The notes beneath the pieces were generated by a model that worked only from the letters and a program-made list of their open reading frames with translations, ran no database searches and had not been told where the DNA came from. From contig JACGCK010000362.1 of assembly GCA_014925825.1 (NCBI GenBank), positions 1-33,649 on the forward strand: a DNA stretch of 33,649 nt, written 5' to 3'. Shown here one piece after another: positions 10,372-22,426 of the stretch (its first letter is position 1; the number at the start of each line of letters is the position of its first letter). The translations under genes were made by a program, and so were the position numbers. The stretch comes from Pholiota molesta. Its lineage: Eukaryota; Basidiomycota; Agaricomycetes; Agaricales; Strophariaceae.

Positions 10372-11999
10372 CTTGATTACCATCGAAATGTGCCGAAAAT
10401 ACGGCCGGCGAATGCCTCGGAACATGCCAATCTTCAGTCTCGAGTCTTCAGTCTTGTCCAGTGGGGCCGATGTCCTCGACGAGTTGCGCCATCGAACACG
10501 CGCCGGGCCGACGGGCATCACCGCTTGTGTACACAATTTCGTCCGGCGGCTCCAGCCAAACAAAGCTTAGAGCTAATCAACCAACGTCTTCGTTACCTTG
10601 TCTTTTCTTCGCTTTATTTGCTTCTCAAAGCTGCGTTGCTCTGCGTCTCGCTGCATCTACGGTCAGATTCACTACAAAATGTGATCCTATAGATGGTTAT
10701 TTCTCTTGCTGCCTGCTGCTTGCTTCCTACTGAGTACCGAGTACTGAGTACTGAATATTGAATACCGAAACCAACCCCTTGCCCGTCGCACTGACTTCGA
10801 GCATCACCGAGAACGACTCTTTGCAGGGCTGGTACCACTCCACATACCACAGAACCGCTGCATCACCCACTCACTGCGCCCTCCGAGTACGCCACGTGCA
10901 ACATGCTTTCCCAAATGCAACGCCTCTCCCGCGGCTGCATGTAGTCCAAGGAAGGGGCAATCCTTGGTCCGATTATCGGACCCATGCATTTGTAGCATAT
11001 CCATGCTTACTCGGGCGTATCAACGAGGCTCGCTCCCAAGCACACTCGCAGGTAACGCCACTGTTGTCGCGGCGGGAACTAGAACAAAATGAAAAGTTGT
11101 GATGTGGTAGAATTTGGCCATAGAGTAATTTCACACAACAAAGCGAATGAGCGAATACAAATTTATCAAAAACAATACATGGAATAAACATGGATATGGT
11201 AGTAAATTCGTGCATGGTAGATACTCGCGAACTGTACCATATCTCGAAGTTAGGGGAGGGCGATATCTCGGTGTGGAGGTTCCAGAGTGGGAATGACATT
11301 GTGATGTTCAGGAACCAATTCATGATAGGTGTCAGTATAAGCATTGAATAAGAACTGATAAGAACTCACAAAGGTTCCATGGTGACGTGTCGGGCGGAAA
11401 CGCACTGTTGCCGCAGGGGTGTGTTGGTACATAGGACTCAGGAGCGGGTGCCCAATACTTAGTAATGGAGGTACGGTCCCATACGGCGGATGAATAAGTA
11501 AGAGGTGGGGATTGCGTAGTAGGGATTGCGTGCTAAGAACTAAAAAAGCGGCAAGGATGCGGGTCCAGACCGACTAAGCGCGACTTTTTGAGTAGATCCG
11601 ACATTGTTTCTCCGTGATGTTTACAGTGTCGTGTATACTCTGTCGATTCTAACATCTCGCCTTCTTGGGTAGGCCCGTATTGCACTCCACCAACACACGT
11701 CACCTTCGCTGTGGATATCATTTAAAAGGCGCTCAGTCGTGGCTAGATTTCCGCAGTCGTTTGGAACGATTCCCTCTGTCTCATCCACCTTTAGCTGCTG
11801 GTGAGTATTCAACCAACCGCACACATCGACTATGCTGACGATATTCTCCTGCATCAAAGGTCAGCCTTGGTTAGAACCTCGAAACCGTCCGCCTTCATCA
11901 ATCAACGCCGAGGTACCTAAACGTATCCGTGCGCAATCATTCCCATCGCATTTGGCCGCTAACCGACGTGCATATCACAGACGCTCCTTCGAATTCACC
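10372..11999. other. Gene-free stretch right of the hAT element
   Basis: No gene is supported. Short open frames lack recognisable motifs and splice continuity. A small degenerate microsatellite built on GAGTACTGAGTACTGAATA lies at about 10728-10767. A TTTAAAAG sequence near 11720 could be a TATA-like element for the peptide gene starting at 12000, but it is 280 bp away. Confidence 0.5.
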
Positions 12000-12158
12000 A
12001 TGTTCATCCCAGAATCCCCCATCGTTTTCCTTGTCCTTCTTCTTGGATCCGTCGCTGCCGCCCCAACTAACTATGAGCGTTCTCTCGAGGACGAGCTCGC
12101 GGCGCGCGCGGTAAAGCCGGCTCCCCCGCGCCCCCCGCGCCCAACGGGTCGGCCGTAA
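12000..12158 (+). CDS. Possible small secreted Pro-rich peptide (52 aa)
   Basis: An ATG at 12000 (context CACCATGTTC, good for a fungal start) opens a 52-residue frame. The first 22 residues look like a cleavable signal peptide: a hydrophobic core IVFLVLLLGSVAAA followed by an AAAP cleavage context. The mature part is short, with an acidic ERSLEDEL stretch and a Pro/Arg-rich tail PAPPRPPRPTGRP. It has no cysteine and no C-terminal CaaX box, so it is not a mating pheromone precursor. Small secreted proteins of this type are common in Agaricomycetes. An upstream in-frame ATG exists at 11832, but only the 12000 start places the signal peptide at the N-terminus. No homologue is recognised. Confidence 0.45.
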   Translation: MFIPESPIVFLVLLLGSVAAAPTNYERSLEDELAARAVKPAPPRPPRPTGRP

Positions 12159-14044
12159 AATGCGTCGCGAAGGACGATATCGGAAAACTAGATATGCCTT
12201 AGGACAAGGACAGCGGTCGTACGCGTTGCGAAGAAGGGTTTTGCTGAGCGCGCCCAGAACACCACATGGCCAATGGAGAAGCATCATCTCAGACTGTTAG
12301 AGGTCATTATCATTATTATTCCCGTTTTGTACGTATGTAAATGATCCTCGTGTCCTTCATGGTACTATGGAATATCAACCGCATGATACAGCTCGACTCG
12401 CAGCGCAAAGACAGCTTCAGGTGTTGGAAGGAGACACATCGAATCAATCTCATAGGTGACAGGCTCTTAATCAACTCGATGCACATGGATATCCTCTACC
12501 TCAGAAAGAAAGCGCCATCAAACAACATTTCACACTGAAGGTTATACTGGGTAATATACTAATACCATCCGTCTTATTTTACATTTCATACTCAATTAGA
12601 GACTCAGCGATGTGAACGCAACCCCAAAGGCGGGCGGCCCTTTGTCTACATTGCATGATTTATGATAACTAATGGCAATTATGTTACGCAAAAAGCCCTA
12701 CATGTTATCTAGACATCGCAGCATGACTGCTGGCCCCCGCGGGTCGGCCGCGCGTCTTACACCCAACACCAAAACGGAGATGATCGGGCCCCCCACGCGG
12801 CTGGCGCCGCCCTCCCACAGAAAGCGCTTCAGCGCCTCGTAGGTGATGCTGATGGGCAGTAATATGAGCGACACCGTCTGCAGCTGAGAGTAAGAAGATG
12901 ATGAGTTCAAGCTCATGGTACGTTGAGAAGAGGCGACGACTCAAGCCCACGTCCTCCCTGGACCCGAAATTGAACGCGTGTACCTCAAGCGCTTCCTTCA
13001 TGCGAACGCGCCGGTACGTGGTGCGGAGACAGGAGAGCGGGTGCTGGAAACTTTGATGGAGAATTGGGGGCATGGCTGAAGGCGGATGTGGCGGGCGGTG
13101 GAGGTAACATACGGAATGAATCTGATAGAGCAGTGGATATTGGCCCGCGCCTCTGCCGCCGCCGAGGCTTATATGCCGCCTGTTTCAGCAGCCCACCCAG
13201 CAGCCATTGAACCCGCAGAACCGCCTCAGCGTGCACCCGCGCTGTCATTCTGGCCACCGCTCCCGCTCAGCATCGACATCCAGCCCAACCGGTTCCTGAT
13301 CCTGCAGCCGCCGTCGCCGTATATGTTGCAACCGTCGTCGCGGATCCTTAAGCCCTCACCAAGATTGTGACAGCCCAAGCGCGCGGCGTCCTTTCCGACA
13401 TCGCGCGCGGGTATCTCGAGCGGTGCGTGCGTGCGTGCGTTTGTGATGCAGCTTGCGGTGGAGGCTGGAGCCGCAGTGCTTGGGGCGCTTGTAGAGAAGG
13501 GCGAGTGGGCGGCGGAAGCTGCGGTGACGTCTTGTATCCTCTTTCCACCGTATATGAAGCCATGTATATCACAGAGTCCAACAACCTCGGACGCTCCATC
13601 GTCTTACTGTAACGGGTAGTTAACAATCTATTCTGCTATCCCGATGGCGATCCATGGGTTTGATTTGTGTAAGTGTTCGATCCAAATTTGATCGCTGAAG
13701 ATCCTAAGATATGGATAACGACAGTTTAGATATTCTGTCGGTACATACAAGGGGATCCCAATCAGCCATTGTCAACCAATCATTCCCGCGTATCTTGGTC
13801 CAGTAGCGCGGTATACAGGTTTTTCTGACTAGGTTCCAGTTTTACTGTGAAACTCGCCTCCTTTCATCGAAATGCGTCAATTACATTGTCCCTCCTACGA
13901 CAGGATAATTACTTTTCTATCAATTTCTATTCTATCGCTTAGATACAAGGGGTAGATTACAGTTAAGGCACGGAAGAAAATCATTATTCATAAACCTGTG
14001 TGGTCAATGTGTGGTACATTTGTAATTGATTCATATTAATTTAA

Positions 14045-14075
14045 CTAGCCATTTGACCCGTGCTTCGCACGGGGG
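14045..14075 (-). mobile_element. Possible Helitron 3' terminus (hairpin + CTAG)
   Basis: Read on the minus strand, the sequence forms a GC hairpin CCCGTGCGAAGCACGGG, then eight bases (TCAAATGG), then CTAG followed by T. This matches the rule for Helitron 3' ends: a short hairpin about 10 nt before a terminal CTRR, with insertion next to T. The element would extend rightwards on the plus strand. I did not identify its 5' TC end or any Rep/helicase gene, so this would be a short non-autonomous copy or a relic. Confidence 0.45.
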
Positions 14076-14868
14076 CCAGAGTGCTTTTGAAACGTTTGGA
14101 TTCTGTGCAAAAAAACACTACATGTATGAATAATTTTTTTGAGCTCTACATATCAGATTCATAGGCGATATATGGCTTGAATTAATACTGAAAGGACTGT
14201 AATATCTGAAATATCCGTACTACCCGAATCCCGATGCTGCATGGCTGGTCAAAGTGACCGGTCACTTCCCATGGCTTTTGAGAGCCTCAGTTTGAGAAAC
14301 AATCATTTATACCTTCCCGGTGTCCTGACGTGGTAATGTGCTACACTATATGTCAAACAATGATCCAAGGGTAACATGGAAGTGTTTTCTGACAAAAGCC
14401 CGGCGAGAGGATCGCGAGAGGTGCAATCGATCACATCGTCCAATTCCTCCCGCGGCGCTGGGAGACTGCATGCCTGACGTTGATGTGCTCTGCAGTGCAC
14501 GCTATGCATTTGCGTCGTTTATTCCATGCCCGGCGCGCGCGGATTGTTCATGCGCCTGGCGAATGTATGCGGCCATTATGCAGAATGTCCAGTTTCCGTG
14601 AATTCCATCCCAAGTTTGTCGCAAGTTCAAATTGAAAGAAAGTCAGGAGAAATTGAGAACTTGAGATAGACAGTGCTGAAGGAAGAGACATGTGAGAGAA
14701 TATGAAGGAAAGGGGAAGAAAGTGGACAGAGGCGAGAGCGAGAGCTTGGCGAGAGCAAGGAAATTAGTTGACCTAGAAGACTCTAGAGCTTTGCGAGAGC
14801 AAGCCTCGAGAGGCCGTATGCACTGCCTCAAAGTTATGTGTCAAGCTTGTGTGTCAGCTTTCTCGTGA

Positions 14869-14943
14869 CGTTTGGCCCTCTTCCTCGCTTTATTATATAG
14901 ACTTGAAAGGCCTATATAAAGCAAAAAGCAAGGAGGTCAAACG
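14869..14943. repeat. Imperfect 75-bp inverted repeat
   Basis: The left arm begins CGTTTGGCC and ends TTATTATATAG. The right arm begins CTATATAAAGC and ends GGTCAAACG. With a loop of about 10 bases these pair over most of their length. Both arms contain TATA-like cores, so this could be a small MITE-like hairpin or a bidirectional promoter core. Confidence 0.6.
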
Positions 14944-15192
14944 ACGACAAAAAAACACAATTACAACTTGAATGCGTATAGGACACCAGACAGAATAGAA
15001 TGGAAACTAGTGAAATAGATGTTGCCCGATCATACATCCACCACTGTTCGGCTGTTTGCGCCATCGCGCGCGCGGTCACCTCTGCAAGATAAAACAAGTT
15101 GATAATAGGGACACCATGCTGTGGTGTCCCTAGGGTGGCGAAAGTAGGATGAGGGGCCTGGAAAGAGGGAGTAGACCAGTCGTGCGATGCAG

Positions 15193-16384
15193 CTATGTAT
15201 TGCTGCGGCAGCGGCGGCACGAGGCCAACCAGGAGCGCCGTGGGAAGTCTTGAGGATCCTGGTGCAGCTGCATCTGCGGAGTGCCACTGTGCCACTGCAA
15301 GGACGCCATGGCATGGGCGTCCACACTCGAGTTCTGAGCTGTGAAGTCCTCTGGATGCCGGTCTAGCCCGGTGTAATGAGGCGCGATAGCTGGAAAAGAA
15401 GCCTCATGCTGTATAAGAGCGGTGGCGTGACGCGAATCAATACGTGCGTCGCGATCATAGACGACAGCGCGAGGAGCTGGACGGGAGGTGGCTTGGCCGG
15501 TGGCGGGTATGCATACCCCTCTCACGATGTGGTTTTCGAGCCCTTCCGGGGTTTTGTAGCATTTTCTGCAACCCGGTGACTAACACCACAAAAGCCGCGC
15601 ATAAGAGATATATATGAGAACACGAAACATAAAAAGAACGGTAGATGATCAAACTAACCTGGCATTTGTATTCTCCCCGCTTCCGTGGTTTTGAAGGCGC
15701 TGCCTTCGCCTCTTCTTCCTCGACTTCTCGTCGTTTCTGCTTAGTGGATTCCGGTGGGGCCGGCATTGTGGAGGCCCCGGCCGTGAGACTAGAAGATTGG
15801 TGGCGCGTTCATAAGGGCGCGTCCGACCATGGACCCGGCCATAGGTGCACCGGGCGCGGGTGCGGCATTGCCTGACCAGGCGTGCGTCCAACGTGCGTCG
15901 GTGCATCCGCGCGCCAGATTCCGATCTCCGCCATGGACTCGAGAGGCCAGATGCCCTGTGCAGTGCTGTCGGCCACGAAGGTATTGTAAACCTCCCGCGT
16001 TGAAGAAGGCATCAACGATGCAGATGAGCCGTGGTGAGGAAGTGACGGATACTGTGAATGTGGAAATGGAGATTTCAGGGTAGAGGCTGGCGGCGCTGGG
16101 AAATGAATCCCTGTCTCTGGCTGCTGCGCCATGGCACCGCTGCTTGCGGGGTAGGAGCGACCCCTGGCGGTGGGCTTGGTGGTAGCGCCTGATTTACGCC
16201 GACGGAAACCACGCGGGGGGAGGCGATGTCGCGATCGCAAGTAATCGTCAATGTCGTCGAAGATCGGGGTGAATAGAGTGGATTCGTGGTACGAGAGTGG
16301 GATAATACACTGTGTAAATGAACTTGGTGAAGAGAATACATCGAGAGACGATAGTAACTTCACCACATTCGAGGAAGGATACAT
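15193..16384 (-). CDS. Sfp1-like C2HC zinc-finger protein, with an in-frame stop to explain
   Basis: Likely a nuclear DNA-binding protein. From ATG 16384 a Ser/Pro/His-rich region runs to a TGA at 15809-15811. The same frame then continues through a basic and acidic patch (KQKRREVEEEEAKAAP), KPRKRGEYKCQ, and an intron at 15580-15658. After splicing the sequence reads KCQSPGCRKCYKT, then PEGLENHIVRGVC. This is a C-x4-C-x12-H-x5-C finger with the GC-x-K-x-Y and GL-x-x-H signature of fungal Sfp1-type fingers. The C-terminal part ends at 15193 in one frame, but frame usage after about 15300 is uncertain. The internal TGA could be removed by a short intron (about 15788-15826), or the gene could be broken. 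No second finger is seen. Confidence 0.5.
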
Positions 16385-19300
16385 TTTATACTAATTTCAT
16401 GCATCCATGCAGGCGAAGTATTCGCGATTGAAAGGTTGCACTTTCTGCCTATCTTCGATGAAGTGGCCGCAATTATCTGAGAACAATGGCTCCCACATTG
16501 TATACACGATCTACTCCTCGTTTTCGGAGTGGCACCAGCACGGATCTTCATACGCACCGAATTTCATACCTTCCATCGATAACGAGTCGGAACGGTTATA
16601 CCCTCCACAAAAACATGTCTCAATCAGTCGAACAATGCAACGAAACCAAACGCTCAGCTCCTCGTGGATCAATCACTTAGATCTCCTTAATTCATGGCTG
16701 AATACAGCCGTATTCAAGAAACGGAAACGACTGAACAAGTCACGAAATCAGAACTGCAATGCGGTATCAAGAATCATATTATATGCGGCGCGCGTTTGGA
16801 GAACAATGCACTTCATTTCGAATTTACCCACAAGCGGGAAAACACACAACTAATAACGGGAAAATAAAATGAGGACGGCAGCAATGAGTGCGCCAAAACG
16901 GAAGAGCAGGGGCGCATCGTCCAGCAGCGCGTTCTCGTGGTGCAATGCCATGGTACCAACTACCGAGTTTCCGCGTAGGGCAGAATTCAGCTCAACAGAG
17001 CCCAGTAAAAGCAATCGCAAAAACACTATCCGAGGATCATCGATCAAGGATGGTGATTCGACATTAGAGGGAGTCGGTACTCTACCCAGAGCTAGTCGTA
17101 ATGCAGGAAACCTACATAACTGTGATGTCACGATCACAGAGAGTAAGTTGCCAGCAGATCAAGGTGAGAGCTACGACTTCCTCTTGTGACGGGCTCCATC
17201 CCCTGGACCATACCATCCATGCTGCCACTGAGAAAACGAAGACAGGATTGCGCCACAAAAGTGAAACGGGGGAAAAGGAGGAAGACCAACATGCTATGAA
17301 CGGCTCCGACCAGACAGACCACCCATCTGATCCATCATTTGGAGTAGACACTTCTGGGTCGACCCCACCGCTCGTGCTGCGCCTCAGAGAGGCGGACGTT
17401 GCTGAGGTAGCATGGAGATTGATTCGCCGACGATTCCATACGAGCAAGGAGACATCACCGCGGCAAAGCCATAACGTGCCACTCAACAGGTCATCCAAGG
17501 ATCGCAGAAACCGCGCCGGCTGCGATCGATCTGAAGAAGACCGTATGTGAGATGCACATCCGAGCAGCGAGGGGATCGACGTACCGGACAGGCGTGCAAT
17601 TCCCAGTATGTACGTCGTAGCCGAGCGCCGAGCGCTCCTTCGTATCTCCATCGAACGATCCTCGGTGGCCAAGATGTCGCCTACAGACTTCCTACGTGAA
17701 TATATGGGCACAGGTTTCCAAGGGGGTACGGCCTGCTCACCAGGAATCATCGTCTGCGCGAAAAATCACGCACCGGGGGCCACTCATCATCGATTACCCG
17801 ATTCCCTCTAACGAACCCACCACATCGACGAAGTGGCCCCTGACTCTGAATTGGTCGACACACCCACTGAAAGCGAGCGGGGGGCCGTAAGGACAAGGAC
17901 GAGGTGCGGGCGGCGACGACAATGATCGTGCTGAACAGAAGTGTGAGCAAGGCAGAGCCAGCAGTGTTTTGAGCTGACGAGTGGAACTCACTGTATCCCC
18001 CATTCCATGAGCTCTCCAAGCCCACGATGATACTCGGATGCCCATCTCGCCCACCTTCCCTTGCGCCAGAGATTGTATGAGTAAGCCAGGTTACTTGCAG
18101 AGTAGAGTGGAGTTCCTGGCCTCACGAAGGCGAAACTAGGGAGTGCTGAGGCTAGACAACAGGGCATGTGGGTCTCGGGGCGGCTGAGTGACGGCATACT
18201 TTTGCAGGTCCAGTCGGGCGGGGGAGGGTTCGGAGGGATCGATGGTCTATCCTCACCACTCCTTGCCCAGATCAGCACCAATCATAACCCAAAGGACACA
18301 GCGCAGTTCCTTTCCTGCGTAAGCGACCACGAACGTCGACGGCGTCGAACAGCGGATGCGTATATGCCACAGATCCCGGGGCGTGCTCGAGAACTGGAGG
18401 GGGAAGGCTCGAAGGACGATAACGCGAAGCTGAAGTCGGCAGTGGCGACGGCAAAAGAGCCTAGAATGGAGGTACGCAGGAGGGTGAGCGAGGCGCGCAA
18501 TATCACAGCAGCGAGAATTCCGGCTTACCTGATCTTCAAGTCCACGACTTCCTAGTCTTGAGTAGAGTGGCGGGTCCTCGAGGCTTGCCGTTTGCGAAGG
18601 ACCTCATGATAGAGTAGAGACATCGCTAGTGGTCGACCTCCATGCATACGTGGGTCGTGTAAGGGCAAAGCAGTGGCGCGAGGAGCGGAACGCAGAGGGG
18701 CTACAGGTGGCCGCGGCGATGCTTGGGGAGGACAGCGGAGAGTGGACGATGCCAGGATTGGTTGGCGACTTCCAGCACGAGGTGGCCCGGACAATCGCGG
18801 CCCGAACCTCGAAGCGTTCCCACAATTGCACGCCCGGACCATGCGAATTCGAGCTCGCGCCTGTTCTTCGCTTTACTTGCTTCCACTGCTGGGACCCAAC
18901 AATTGTCAAGGATGAAAAACGCATGAAAAACGGATATATATTTAGTTAAAATTAGTAATGTTCTAAATTTAGCATTTTGAAATAATTACTCGTTGTGAAA
19001 AAGACAATAAGAATCGAAACAGAAGCTTAAATTCGGTTCGAATTTCAATTATTGCAAATTTTTGCCGTTTTCGACGATTTTTTCTGTCTTAAAATGTATC
19101 CAAATCTTGAAGTTCTGTTCCGCTTTTGTACAGTGAAGAATTTAGCATTTTTGAGTGTTGAAAAATCCTTTGAAAACAATTGATTTAGAAGTTGGAAAAA
19201 TTTTGGCATTTGAATACATCTTGAATACATTCAACATTGTGCAAAATGTAATCAAAATTTGGGATTTTATGATCTAAAAGATATATCGCACCATGTCGGG

Positions 19301-19496
19301 CGCTCGTCAGTGTCCCTTCCAGTGTACCTGACAATTCTAATTTTAGATCCAGGGGAAATTTTATGGAGTAGTAGGCGATCTTTATATTCTATAATAGCAC
19401 GTAGTATATGTTACATCCTCTCCCAAAACAGTACTATATACAAAAGAAAGTGACATGCAGGTATTTGTAGCAAGATGATAATATGATGCAGGTAAT
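16385..19496. other. Gene-poor stretch; fragments only, AT-rich right end
   Basis: No gene can be called with confidence. A minus-strand 33-codon frame (16850-16951) is described separately. Minus-strand fragments at about 18180-17900 (SNLAYSYNLWRKGRWARW, then a hydrophobic SALLTLLFSTIIVVAA) could be exons of a membrane protein, but I could not link them. Overlapping open frames on both strands at 17100-17750 and 18270-18920 have no motif. From about 18930 to 19450 the DNA turns strongly AT-rich, with nothing recognisable. Confidence 0.45.
16850..16951 (-). CDS. Possible 33-aa tail-anchored micropeptide or last exon
   Basis: ATG 16949-16951 stands in the context ACCATGG. The frame reads a short polar N-terminus (ALHHENALLDDAPLL) followed by a membrane segment (FRFGALIAAVLILF) and ends SRY. 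This is the layout of a tail-anchored membrane peptide. The frame is open upstream to 17137, so it may equally be the last exon of a larger gene. No family is recognised. Confidence 0.25.
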   Translation of the reverse strand: MALHHENALLDDAPLLFRFGALIAAVLILFSRY

Positions 19497-22426
19497 TTAC
19501 GAGACATGTACAGGCAGCTGCTCGTTCATGAACCGACGAGCTTGCTCATTCGAAAAATTGAGAAGGTCACGAGTAGATTTGAGTCCTCGCAACCTTGAAC
19601 GCCAATCAGCAACGGAGAGTGGTCGAGCCTTACCAGCTTGAATGTCTTGAAGGAGCTGTACAAAGAAGGACTCAGAGCGCTCTGTCCATTCAAGCCACCG
19701 AAACCCAGCACCATTCTTGCACCAAGCGGAAGGAGGTGGAAGCCATGATCTGATAGTCGTTTGACCAACGACAGTACCTGAACGGAACAGAGTGAATACG
19801 CAGATGAATTTTGAGAAGTAGAAGACCTACCCGTGTACATTGTGTATGTACCGCATATAACAGCAATCTCATGTTCAGTAAGTTCATCGTCACAGTATCG
19901 TCTGTCGCCACTAGCACTAGGGCCAAAATAACCGACATGATGAGTGGTAATTTCTATAGACGGGCCATGGAGCACTGCATCAACACTGATGTACTCCTTT
20001 GCTATACGCCCAACTATCCCGCCCATTAGAATTGCAGCTCGTCCACGTGGTGAGGATAACAATGATTTGCACTGCAGCATGGCTTCTTCAAAATCGCTGA
20101 CATCAAATGGATGTGCGAGGTCTCGGAATATTGATGGTGTGTAGGCCTTGGTGATCGTAGAGCTTCGTGAACTGCAACGGAGAGGTAAAAGGGTGCGAAA
20201 GGGAATGCCTCGTTCAAGAAGATGAGCCGCAACACCGACAATAGTCAATGGCGTTGTAGTTGAACCAGAGGCTGAAGTCGATATGGTACGATGCGCAAGA
20301 ATATAACGAATGGCATATAACACAGCTGAAGGATTATCAACACCTAAGACCCAGTCACATGCGGCCGAAGGAGGGGTTGAAAAGATGAACAGATCTTGGG
20401 TAGGACGCTGGATCTCCTTGAAATCCACAATGGACTTCAATGCTGCACGGTTTTCTTCCTCGAGGTCATAGAAGTCAAACAACGGACGCCTGTTGGCGAT
20501 CATGGATGAGAAGAAATGCCACATCGAGGATTGATTATCCTCGTCGATGGCAAGAGCGGGCAGGTTGCTGCCGAAGCCCACAGCTGCTAGCAACTCTTGC
20601 CAATTTGCCGCACTGGGACGCTGCATGTCACAGGCTTTCAAAACAGGGACATATCCATAAACCCGAGCCATCGTCTCCAGCACATCGCACGACCACGGAA
20701 TTCTCGAGGGAGAATAATCGATGACTTGATCTAGGGAATCTTCATGTTCGTTCGACGTTGTTTGGGAGACCGAGACCACCTGAGGCGAATGATAAGTGAT
20801 ACGATGGTCGTAATCATCGTTGTTGTAAAAGTAATCGTCGTCGTCGCCGCCGCTGTCGTTTTCATCGTCGCTTTGGTGAGCATTATCGTGAGAGCCAGGA
20901 ATTGGGGTAGGGCGACTGAACTCCTCAGAGAAGTCCCATTCGTTAGACATAGCATTGTAGATCCGGTCGCGCTTGCCATACATCGAGTAGGTGCTGGATT
21001 GGTTCGCCTTACTAACGCGCACTCTGACGTAGACATCCTGTCCTCCAGGTAGAGCATGCTTAATCCACTCGTACATGGTCGTGTTTTTGGTTGGAGGTTT
21101 TTGCTCTCGCGATCGACGGCGCTGTACATCTTGCTGTGATTCGATTACCTCCCGCTGGCGTCGTTCTCTTGCCAAGATAAAGTCGTTTGGGTGTGTACGA
21201 ACAATGCCCATCTCGTCGGCATCTATCCCTTCGAGCATACTTTGCTGAGGAAGCGAGATGGCCGCCTCCGCAGCATATTGCCTCTCCTTGATCGTTGTTG
21301 AGATAAGGTCGTCAATTTGTGCCTTGGTAACTGGGGCTCGTTGTTCCGAGGTCTTGAAGTGCTCAGTCACAAATTTGCGAACCAATGACGCGGCTTCTCT
21401 ACAGGATAAAACATCGAGGGCGGATGCAAAGGCGGTATCGCTGGGCTTGCAGAAATACTTTGCGATCAACTCAGGCAAGGAGGGATTGGGCGTTCGGAAG
21501 ATCAACGTCAGGGCTTCTTGGAGCAGGAATGAGGGAGGGGCGAACGGGAGGAGACTCGGATTTTGTTTGACTGCGTATTCTTCGACAGACGTCCAAGGGA
21601 ACCAGATGGGGACGTTATGATCGAGGAAAAAGAAGGGAAGAGGGCGGTCGCGGTCTCTGTCTGATAACCGATATATCACACCAGTACGAGCACATTCGGG
21701 GTCGACAACACTGGATGAGAGCAGGCCATCGAGCCAGGAAGGACTATAGTCCATAGTCGTATTCAGAAGCCAATACCACGGAGGTAGCTCAACCGGAAAT
21801 CCAGCAGGCGGTTTCGGACAATTCTTCATTGGTAACTTCGAAGCTTGCGCGATCAAGAAACCCAGTATGCCCATCCAGATAGCGAACCAGTCTCTAGCCA
21901 ATGTTATCATTCGTCGGGCAACACGAAAGCTTCTGTGAGGGCAGTCGTAGTGGAAGTCGGAAGGGGTTGGAGGGAAATTTGCCGATATCCCATGGGTTAT
22001 TCCATGAATTAAACGAATTTTATTTGCCGCTTCTACAATTTGCTGCTCTCGGGCTTTCCATTTCTGAATATCCACATCTGCCATTTTGAAGCGAGTTTCC
22101 CGAGTTTCAGTGCCATCGATTCCCTTGACCCATAGCCATGTTTCTTCAATGCGGGGCATCCAGCAAAATGGTTCGAAGGGGGTAGATGTAAAGGAAGGAG
22201 CCAAAGGAATGAAGCTCATCCAACCCCAAGAAGACGTCCACCAGCAAGGCTGCGTGAACATATCGGCGCTCAGCAACATCTTCTTTTTGGTGACGAAGGG
22301 ATCCGAACTAGGGGACTCACGTATGATGATCGATCGTTTGGAGTTCGGCGAATAGTAAAGCACACCTTCATGGAGAAATGCACGGCCTTGGGTGAAGTCG
22401 ACATTTGCTGTTCGAGAAGTTGGCAT
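19497..22426 (-). CDS. Large Agaricomycete family protein of unknown function (958 aa)
   Basis: A long exon (22426-19831) and a short one (19777-19497) flank a 53-nt intron at 19778-19830. Together they give exactly 959 codons including the stop, which supports the model. I chose ATG 22426 because TTCCTTTCAG ends just before it, as if a 5' UTR intron is spliced there; an in-frame ATG at 22450 is possible. Visible parts: a Trp-rich N-terminal region, KWKAREQQIVEAANKIR, a PHRSFRVARRMITLARDWF block, YSPSWLDGLLSSSVVDPE, a basic and acidic middle with charged runs, and a C-terminal RWLEWTERSESFF. This organisation matches a multi-copy Agaricomycete family often predicted near transposons. I know no function or catalytic motif for it. 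The frame is intact. Confidence 0.8.

Larger units (their letters stand above)
12159..15192. other. Gene-poor stretch with hairpins and a possible Helitron end
   Basis: No confident gene. A minus-strand model between about 13073 and 12698, joined over an intron (about 13000-12890), would give roughly 90 aa with a hydrophobic segment (LQTVSLILLPISITYEAL). It matches nothing I know. Plus-strand frames at 13086-13620 are Pro/Ala-rich and also unrecognised. The stretch also holds a Helitron-like terminus (14045-14075), a perfect 16-bp palindrome (14252-14267), a purine-rich part (14640-14820) and an imperfect hairpin (14869-14943). Confidence 0.45.

Noticed and set aside
12000..12158. Mating pheromone precursor
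   Set aside because: The peptide has a signal peptide and lacks the C-terminal CaaX box that basidiomycete pheromones need.
17112..17750. 212-codon minus-strand frame
   Set aside because: No recognisable domain, and a competing 150-codon frame lies on the plus strand. I found no splice continuity with neighbouring fragments.
20731..21129. Minus-strand Thr/Met-rich frame and its plus-strand Val/Ile-rich counterpart
   Set aside because: Both lie in other frames of the acidic middle part of the 958-aa gene.
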